Positions 58,601 to 64,000 of a DNA stretch of 64,000 bases are shown piece by piece. Each line of letters begins with the position of its first letter. Position 1 is the first letter of the stretch. A model generated the notes under the pieces. The model made no database searches. It had not been told where the DNA came from and saw only the letters and a list, made by a program, of their open reading frames with translations. The DNA comes from Notospermus geniculatus (taxonomy: Eukaryota; Nemertea; Pilidiophora; Heteronemertea; Lineidae): assembly GCA_002633025.1 (NCBI GenBank), contig NMRB01000099.1:419145-483144 (forward strand), read 5' to 3'. The translations under genes were made by a program, and so were the position numbers.

Positions 58601-60026
58601 TAAGGGGAAGAAGGACATTGTCGCAAATGGTAAGGGCATGACGGATACTGTCACTACCAGTTCAAAAGGCATGACAGATGCTGTCAATACTGGTTTGAAA
58701 GGCATAGCGGATACTGCCACTACTGGTCCTAAGGGCATGACAGATGTCACAGCTGGTTCAAACATGTCAAAGGGCATGACGAATGCTGTCACTACTTGTT
58801 CGAAAGGCATGACGAGTGATGTCTCTACTGGTTCGAAAGGCATGATGGATACTGTCACAGCTGGTTCTAAGGGCATCAAGGATACTAGTACTGTCGCAAG
58901 TGGTACAGATGACGCCACAACTGGCTCTAAGGGCACGACAGATGCTGTCACTACCGGTTCGAAAGGAATGACGGATGCTGCCACAGCTGGTTTTAAGGAC
59001 ATGGCTGATACTGTCGCAAGTGGTATTGAAGTCACAGCTGGTTCTAAAGACACGAGGAATACTGTTGCATGTGGTGGCACTACGGGTAAAACAGGTGTAA
59101 GCAAGAGGAAGACGGCCAAGATAGATTCTGTCGCTAGTGGTCCTAAGGGCCATTCGACCGTCGCAATCGGTACTGGTATTCAAATCATGAAGGGTGACGT
59201 CACCACTGGGAGCGGAGAACGTGGTTCTGCTGAGAAAGACGAAAGCACTCGAAATACAGGACCCAGGGAAAAGGACCTGGGTGTCTCTATGAAGAAGGGG
59301 ACGACGTTGGCCAAACAAGGGGTGAAGTACGAGACTCCTGCAGTTCCTAAGGTCGTGATCAGCAAAGTCCCTTCGCCAGTACCGTCCGAAAATAGAGGGG
59401 CGTGTTTTTTGAAAAGAGCTTTTGAGAGAGATCTCATGCGTAAACCTGTCAATAAGACAAGACGTAAAGTGCCTGGGAAGGAGAAGCAAGATGATGGTAA
59501 AGAGACTGAGCAGACGACCGAGATGTTTTCTGGTGATGGAAGTGGAAGGACGGGTCATGAAAAAAAGGGGGTCGTCTCCAGTGGTGTAGAGGGGAGGAAT
59601 CGGACAGGTGTGCGGACAAAGGCTGAGCTCAACGACTTGAATAAACCCAATGCAAGAATGCCGGGGATGAAAAAAACGGATGAGCACGAAATGATGAACA
59701 TTCCGAATGAAGAGCGTGCGGGTTTGACGAAAACTTCGACAACGGAAAAGGGGTCGCACCACCATCCCGATGCGCGCTTGACGTCAGCCGTTCAACCAGA
59801 AGGGAAGAGGAGACAGATCCGACAGTCTCAACAGACGGCACGGCCGCGTGCTGTCAAACTTGTCTATCAGAGACGAGGGAAGGGTGCAATTTTAAAGCCT
59901 AGGAGTACGAACCTCGGGGATTATCTGCATGGTGTCGGCGGCCAGGGTGCTACGAGCTACCACGACATGAGACGTTCTGATCGCGGACCAGGAGGGGCGG
60001 AAGGGCGCAGATATTTCAAGTATTGA
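55665..60026 (+). CDS. Intronless 1,453-aa repetitive protein, possibly N-myristoylated (unrecognised)
   Basis: One uninterrupted frame starts at a strong AAAATGG context. MGNLATKLKRK fits an N-myristoylation signal (Gly2, Thr6) with a basic patch, as in some membrane-attached proteins. Basic clusters at about 165-181 (KRQRKKKKELK) and 615-629 (RSRSRSPCNKRKK) could instead be nuclear signals. Residues 200-580 are hydrophilic and acidic, with a short helical stretch (EDIADEVALRIQKIITEE). From about 600 to 1170 the sequence is Lys/Gly/Thr/Asp-rich and repetitive. Residues 886-965 are eight exact-length 10-aa units (SGKGMADTVA). Flanking FMVKRV...KKDIV blocks (about 866 and 968) show a larger duplication. 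Looser GSKGMTDAVT units follow. The C-terminus is basic. It is probably largely disordered. AATAAA follows at 60168. Absence of introns could mean one long last exon or a retrogene. Confidence 0.75.
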   Translation: MGNLATKLKRKPRQVGLADETGAATTGTHPPKDPIQVVDHNDIKISVPDDRKGRAESLHSSEVGGQIVSTGSATSKGCRPPATETHNRLHQNVSQSDTPVPERWAWKRKTGGGVDSLLDYRIGTYSILCRLGERKRDASHDVVLIPHPTARTKWMDAPAPNPILPRKSPHKRQRKKKKELKVDLNPIEKLNILQHSLQPHSRHERVWKTRTDRTSDCDISLKAEPKEKTGNATGGAESPSVPTETGQVPASLKDLVETLMAKNEYLHDMLRSGTPNEYEVVSAREIERPLENVQCDHLDMEQQPKSGDSMDDQEHAGRSEGLETARHTNDRILEDIADEVALRIQKIITEECQRTVEAIRAEEEEEEFRPVRIYLTLDDTGVEVEQAETEIDFALSTLWNHTGGGRGPEVEKMDREIATNAPSRTDECQDDLICLKPEEQKVSVTVEGSGMKSPMIERQDIRTHVMEQPTRPTDVVVCDCKVANDILKQTVSNGEDNGVSARHETEDGQKHGFSGKTERQSETLQQKFDETCGRLDESIVSPDTAQCPIHLEETPTKSYSDGKLEPEKELIGVKSGNRGRQRRQSVYKRLEDFDSVVDVMIKREVDCALAGDEKRSRSRSPCNKRKKSDVTTGARGKKDTDKFDWLVTATGGAKCKMKTGATVGNKVVGKTSPKDKKNKAKIGASVKKNTVVTVGEVRDRRTGPKRRADDVVTGSEDKTEIRRTCVVKEGETKDKADVGNEETASKVMTETVTSDTKGKMENIRSVTNCESNAGSEGKTDAVTSGRVELEDESTKVCADNKTDGSKGVVDCRTAVSAGRTNEIGTNDKEDPEGRTDNARDETKGTFGLKNNTSESKIMRATVTTGFMVKRVSVGTGSKGKKDIVENGKGLTDTVASGKGMADTVASGKGMTDTVAGDKGMADTVASGKGLVDTVASGKGMADTVASGKGMADTVASGKGMADTVASGFMVKRVNVVTGYKGKKDIVANGKGMTDTVTTSSKGMTDAVNTGLKGIADTATTGPKGMTDVTAGSNMSKGMTNAVTTCSKGMTSDVSTGSKGMMDTVTAGSKGIKDTSTVASGTDDATTGSKGTTDAVTTGSKGMTDAATAGFKDMADTVASGIEVTAGSKDTRNTVACGGTTGKTGVSKRKTAKIDSVASGPKGHSTVAIGTGIQIMKGDVTTGSGERGSAEKDESTRNTGPREKDLGVSMKKGTTLAKQGVKYETPAVPKVVISKVPSPVPSENRGACFLKRAFERDLMRKPVNKTRRKVPGKEKQDDGKETEQTTEMFSGDGSGRTGHEKKGVVSSGVEGRNRTGVRTKAELNDLNKPNARMPGMKKTDEHEMMNIPNEERAGLTKTSTTEKGSHHHPDARLTSAVQPEGKRRQIRQSQQTARPRAVKLVYQRRGKGAILKPRSTNLGDYLHGVGGQGATSYHDMRRSDRGPGGAEGRRYFKY
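58320..58559 (+). repeat. Coding minisatellite, 8 x 30 bp
   Basis: Eight in-frame 30-bp units (GGTAAGGGCATGGCGGATAC core) encode NGKGLTDTVA, SGKGMADTVA and variants such as GDKGMADTVA and SGKGLVDTVA. No unit breaks the frame. Several neighbouring units are nearly identical, as expected from recent unequal exchange or slippage. Confidence 0.95.
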
Positions 60027-60167
60027 TAATTTGTCAATCAGTTGACGCCCGTTTTTTTACTCAAGTTTATATTCCACTTTACACAATTTCACATGTTTTA
60101 TCGCAACATTCTCTCATACCTCGAGAAATTGAAAAGCGTGTAGTTCGATTGGGCCCTAATCATGGCG

Positions 60168-60173
60168 AATAAA
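60168..60173 (+). terminator. Polyadenylation signal AATAAA for the 1,453-aa ORF
   Basis: AATAAA lies 142 nt after the stop codon, followed by AT-rich sequence. Confidence 0.5.
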
Positions 60174-62296
60174 ATTAAAAGTATCGTAATAGTAGGCTAC
60201 ATGTCTTTTGTATCAACTTAAAAAAGGGATCTTCTCAGGGCGGTTTACTTGGTATCCGGGTTTGAAAACTCGACTCACGGTAGGGCTATCCAGGTACCCG
60301 AATTAGACAAATGAATGTCTACACAGGCGCTTCGCCACGGGAAAGTTTGCGCTCAGTGGGTTTTCTTCAACACGGCTTCCACCTTGCGCAGTGACAGAGA
60401 CCATGTTTTTTTAGTATTAGTCTACAGGGCGCCTATAGAGATCATTTTTGCTTGAGAAAACTCTCATATCTCGAACACCATCATTCACCTTAAAGTGACC
60501 ACATAGGCAGCTAGATTAGGCTCATATCAGTGCGGTCACTTCATCACAGGTGGCGCTATAAACTGACAACCAACGGATTTGGTTCAAATGTTGATTTTTG
60601 AATTGCAGAATTGCAGGAATAACTGTCATAAACGCTTGAAATTTGGCAGAATGAGGGCCAATTCATTGAGAAACGTGTGAAAAAAATTGGGTGTCATCAA
60701 TCAATTTTTGATGATTTCTGCATTTTTCTAAAACTGAACTCTGTTAATCCACCTATATTGTTCAGGTGTAGAAAATCAGTACCAATTTCTCGAAAAATTT
60801 ATCGATGACACCCAATTTTTTTCTCACAGTTCTCAATGAGTGGTGTGGCAATCACCACATTTCTGCCAAATTTCAAGCGTTTCCGACAGTTACTTCTGCA
60901 ATTTATGATTGTTTTGTCCCTCGGCGCCGAAATGGCCGACTTTCGAAAGGGGCAAGCCTGCTGAGCAAAAGGTCAGTTGAAACCGTTTGCTGAGCAGATA
61001 GCTCGCGTGTGCGCGTATTTTTCGGTGATTTTTCTGCCTCGCGAGGCAGGCTTTCGACAGCACTCAGTGCATGGTCAGCCACTCCGCTTAGCTAGTAGGC
61101 CTACAAGGACAGGCATTGCCTGTGCGACTTCTCCACCCGATTGCGGTCCATCCCGTCGTGGTGATTGAATCTATTTTAGAACGCCGGCACGCCCATCAGT
61201 CATGGAGCGCGGATAAAACGCCCTACGGCTGTGCATGTACAGCAGACCTAAAACAGCTATAACATATAAAGGTTGAAGACTGTAGGGCCTAGGCCTACCT
61301 ATTCGATGCTGGAATTCGGGCTATTTCGCTGATTTCAGGTGAGACCCAATAATTCACTGCCCAAATCATGGGAACCGTGCTATAAGGAGAGCGAACCAAC
61401 ATTGAATCCCGTTTTACTTTCGTTTGTTTTGCAAAGTTGAAGCATTTTCACCCTCGTGTGATACTGGTCCTGTTGGAAGAAATTCATGAAATTCATATTT
61501 CGCGCCGCTATAAATGTGCCATGTGCGCGCGCTCCTCTTATCTGCTTATTCGAACATTACCTGACATTTTGGTTCCAAAAGTCACCGTTTGATGGCGTCG
61601 TTTTCCCGACCTTTTCATCTGGGCCAAGTACATGAAGTAATTAGGCCTGCCTAGGTCTATAGTAGGCGCTTTGATTGCCACGCTTGTTAGTCATAAAATT
61701 GAGGATAGACGAAGATAACCATATATAGGGCCTAGGACCTATTTCATTTTGTTCATGTTATTTTTCATTGCTGTTAGCGACGCGTCGTCGATCGATCAGA
61801 CATGACCAGATGACATCAGACATGTCAGATCGATTTTTCATCCCGTTTTTCATCCATCTCCATGTCATCAAACACATACGACATATGCATGTCATCTATT
61901 TTTGACAGTTCATGATCGTTTTGGCTGGGCTGGGTCATCCGTCATGTCCGTTGAGGCAGCCCCCGATGTTCAGGAGAATCCTCGCTCGCTAAGGACATTA
62001 CAACATCACATTGGTAGGTTAATTTTCTGCCTTTTCATCATCAGTGACAGTGTCCCAGTGATCATGTTGTTTGATGTTTGAGAAGACGGCGTCACTCGTC
62101 CCCAACATGCATGCCATGGTGGATGCATGGCAATGCCCAATGGCCTAGGCCTAGGCCCAGACTTGACTAGGCCTAGGTATACATGGTATATATAGGCCTA
62201 TAGGGCACGCGACTGTGAAGCCATTCATGCCCATTGTTAACCAGCGTGTCCATGTAGCCTAGGCCTAGCGTGCAGCTCTAGCCTATTAGTCTAGGC
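60174..62296. other. Noncoding, with a foldback and TAGGCCTA-rich sequence
   Basis: No gene supported. A foldback of about 265 bp lies at 60628-60893 (arms ACGCTTGAAATTTGGCAGAA and TTGGGTGTCATC with complements). A dispersed segment, CTGAGCAAAAGGTCAGT ... TGTGCGCGTATTTTTCGGT (60960-61030), is also found at 10990-11065 and 25325-25405. From 62130 to 62296 TAGGCCTA and overlapping words are very dense. Confidence 0.5.
60628..60893. mobile_element. Foldback element
   Basis: ACGCTTGAAATTTGGCAGAA and AATTGGGTGTCATC recur as complements at the right side (GATGACACCCAATT, GCCAAATTTCAAGCGT). Loop about 60 bp. No ORF. Confidence 0.65.
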
Positions 62297-63168
62297 CAGG
62301 CCCGTCGGAACAATCCGACTGGTTGGCGAAAGTGGGGGGGCTAACGAGCGCCGAAGGCGCGAGGAGTCACCGGCGCCGTAGGCACCGCTTCGGCGGGGGG
62401 GTGGGGGGCCTCCCCCAGAAAATTGGAAAATTAGAAGCTGTGAGACGCGATTTCCCGCAATTTCAGAGGCCTTCTGGGAGCATGAATTTCGTGGAATTTA
62501 AGCCTGGTTAGACATAGGTATAGATGTTTTCGCAACCTCACTTCGACTTTACAGAAAGTGAGTTAATGCAGATGATTTTAATCACTGTAACCGCTGACGA
62601 TCCGTTCACATTACTGGGTAGCAGTGAAATGTGCCACTGAGCGTCGGCGATGATAACTTTTACCTTTAGGTAAAATTGACGCAATTATGAATGTTTTCAT
62701 GTATACCAAAGATTCATGGAGTATTAAAAACTTCCTAAATTTTCATCATAGAGTGACGTCATCAGCTGGTAATTAGACAAGGTCACCCTTCGTGAATTTG
62801 CAAAACAAGGCGCTGAAAAAGTGTTCACTGGTAGCGTTTGTTGCCGGCATCACCAAAATAAGTTCAACAACTTTCATGACTTCCACCAACATAGTCCGTT
62901 TTTTGTGACGACCTAGACCTTTGACGAAGTCAACGGCCGACTATCCATTGGCAACACCAATGTGCAGAGATGCCGGGAAGTTGGAGGAGAGCGTGACAAA
63001 ATGGTCTCACAGGCGGGATTTGTTCAAATCATTGAACAGTAGTCTTGCTAAGCCCACGTCATATGAATATGGCGGTTGTTATGCGCCAGATGGTGAGGCG
63101 CCTCAGTGGTTTTGCTGAAATGTGGGGGGGCTAAAGCCCCCCCAGCCCCCCCTGTTCCGACGGGCCTG
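62297..63168. mobile_element. 872-bp element, CAGGCCCGTCGGAACA ends, TAGGC duplication
   Basis: Perfect 16-bp terminal inverted repeats (CAGGCCCGTCGGAACA and TGTTCCGACGGGCCTG) are flanked by TAGGC at 62292-62296 and 63169-63173. Inside both ends are G7/C7 runs, and a GCGCCGAAGGCGCGAGGAG palindromic stretch follows on the left. Two short ORFs (62323-62511, 62921-63118) lack transposase features. It is the longest of the CAGG...CCTG, 5-bp-duplication group. Confidence 0.85.
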
Positions 63169-63173
63169 TAGGC

Positions 63174-64000
63174 TATGTGATTGCAGCCTAGGCCTAATCA
63201 GTGTCATCACTGCCCGATGGACTGACCATCGCATGCTGACATTCTTCACATTCAGTCATGTCATGTCAGTCTGTCATCAGTGAACTTTTGACCATTCCAT
63301 CCATCATGATCATCATGTCCATCTTCACATCTCATTGTCCACTCAACTATAGATCCATGCCGTCAATTGGAACCTTGTTTGCATAAATGAAACACGCATC
63401 ACATTTTCAACCACCAAGAATGAAATACTAACAAGCGATATACTATCAAAGCTGCACATCAGAAGAAAGAGGATTGCTCAGAGATTCTCTTTAATCACAT
63501 TTTGATACAAAACACATATCGATACATAGCGATATCGCACGCAGAACGTCCCCAGTGGGTTTAAAAGTTTCATATTTTTAACTTCATAGCTGCAGAAAAC
63601 CCCGCAGTGTAAAACTTTCTTTCAGAAACGATATTCATATGAAAGCCCCTGGCAGTCCGAACTCAATTTGGTGCAGACATAAAAAATCAAAGAGGCGATA
63701 CTGTAGAAATTAATGATTTTCATGTCAAATTTTCGTCAATTTCAAGCCCGCACATGGTCCTCTGGCATGTCTGGCGGCATGACGTGACGGCGTTCAGAAC
63801 AGTGTGCGCCATGTGACTTCCATTCCCATGACGTCATTCATGCAGTTTTGTCAAATGCACACACTGGGCCTCAAGTCAAAAAGAGGAAACATTTTATTTC
63901 ACATAAAAATCATGTAAAAGTCTGGTTTATTTCCATTTGGCCCAATTGACGGCATAGATCTATAGACCCTGAAGCCCTCCTACTTAAAGGTACATGTAGG
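63174..64000. other. Noncoding end of window
   Basis: No gene, repeat array or transposon end identified. The first ~170 bp are rich in TGTCAT/ATGACA-type words, like 61790-62060 before the 872-bp element. Confidence 0.5.

Noticed and set aside
62323-62511. 62-codon Arg/Gly-rich ORF
   Set aside because: It lies wholly inside the 872-bp transposon and reads through its GC-rich subterminal repeat.

Overview
This is an intron-rich animal nuclear genome window. GT-AG introns with conserved phases, very dense inverted-repeat (foldback) transposons, LINE 3' ends, an interleukin-1-receptor-type TIR receptor and a strikingly frequent TAGGCCTA octamer suggest a marine invertebrate deuterostome. An echinoderm is my first guess and a hemichordate my second; this is inference from sequence style, not a homology search. 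Single Ns (903, 20647, 50037) and a 286-base gap (23502-23787) show that it is a draft assembly.

Layout. 1-6.3 kb: a minus-strand gene whose first exon (5941-6279) encodes a short protein with an N-terminal membrane anchor; three downstream exons are tentative. 7.2-31.7 kb: two head-to-tail copies (about 12 kb each, very similar) of a gene for an IL-1-receptor-like protein: signal peptide, two Ig domains, one membrane span and a cytoplasmic TIR domain, in eight exons with identical phases (514 and 515 aa). The introns and 3' regions are packed with foldback elements. Because each unit often preserves the empty site of an element present in the other, element ends and target duplications can be read directly. 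31.7-35.3 kb: transposon debris (a TAA-flanked 591-bp element, a LINE 3' end). 35.75-36.15 kb: a third, isolated and frameshifted copy of the last TIR exon, between two ~400-bp direct repeats that each carry the likely first exon of the next gene.

36.9-51.2 kb: a 28-exon plus-strand gene for a leucine-rich-repeat protein (1,201 aa as assembled) with a long conserved-looking middle region, a small beta-barrel-like segment and a basic, disordered tail. I do not recognise its family. One exon pair near its 3' end is present twice, with a single N at the junction, so an assembly artefact is likely. 51.2-54.9 kb has no gene I can support. 55.7-60.0 kb: a single uninterrupted 1,453-codon ORF, with a possible N-myristoylation start, low-complexity sequence and a 10-residue tandem repeat, followed by a polyadenylation signal. 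I recognise no relative. 60-64 kb: noncoding sequence with further transposons.

The receptor copies are the clearest functional unit. They would bind an extracellular ligand through Ig domains and signal inside through TIR-TIR contacts. Their TIR sequences depart from the usual box-2 and Trp-Cys-x-x-Glu motifs, so adaptor choice may differ from vertebrate IL-1 receptors. I see no operons, CRISPR arrays, viral genes or toxin genes.
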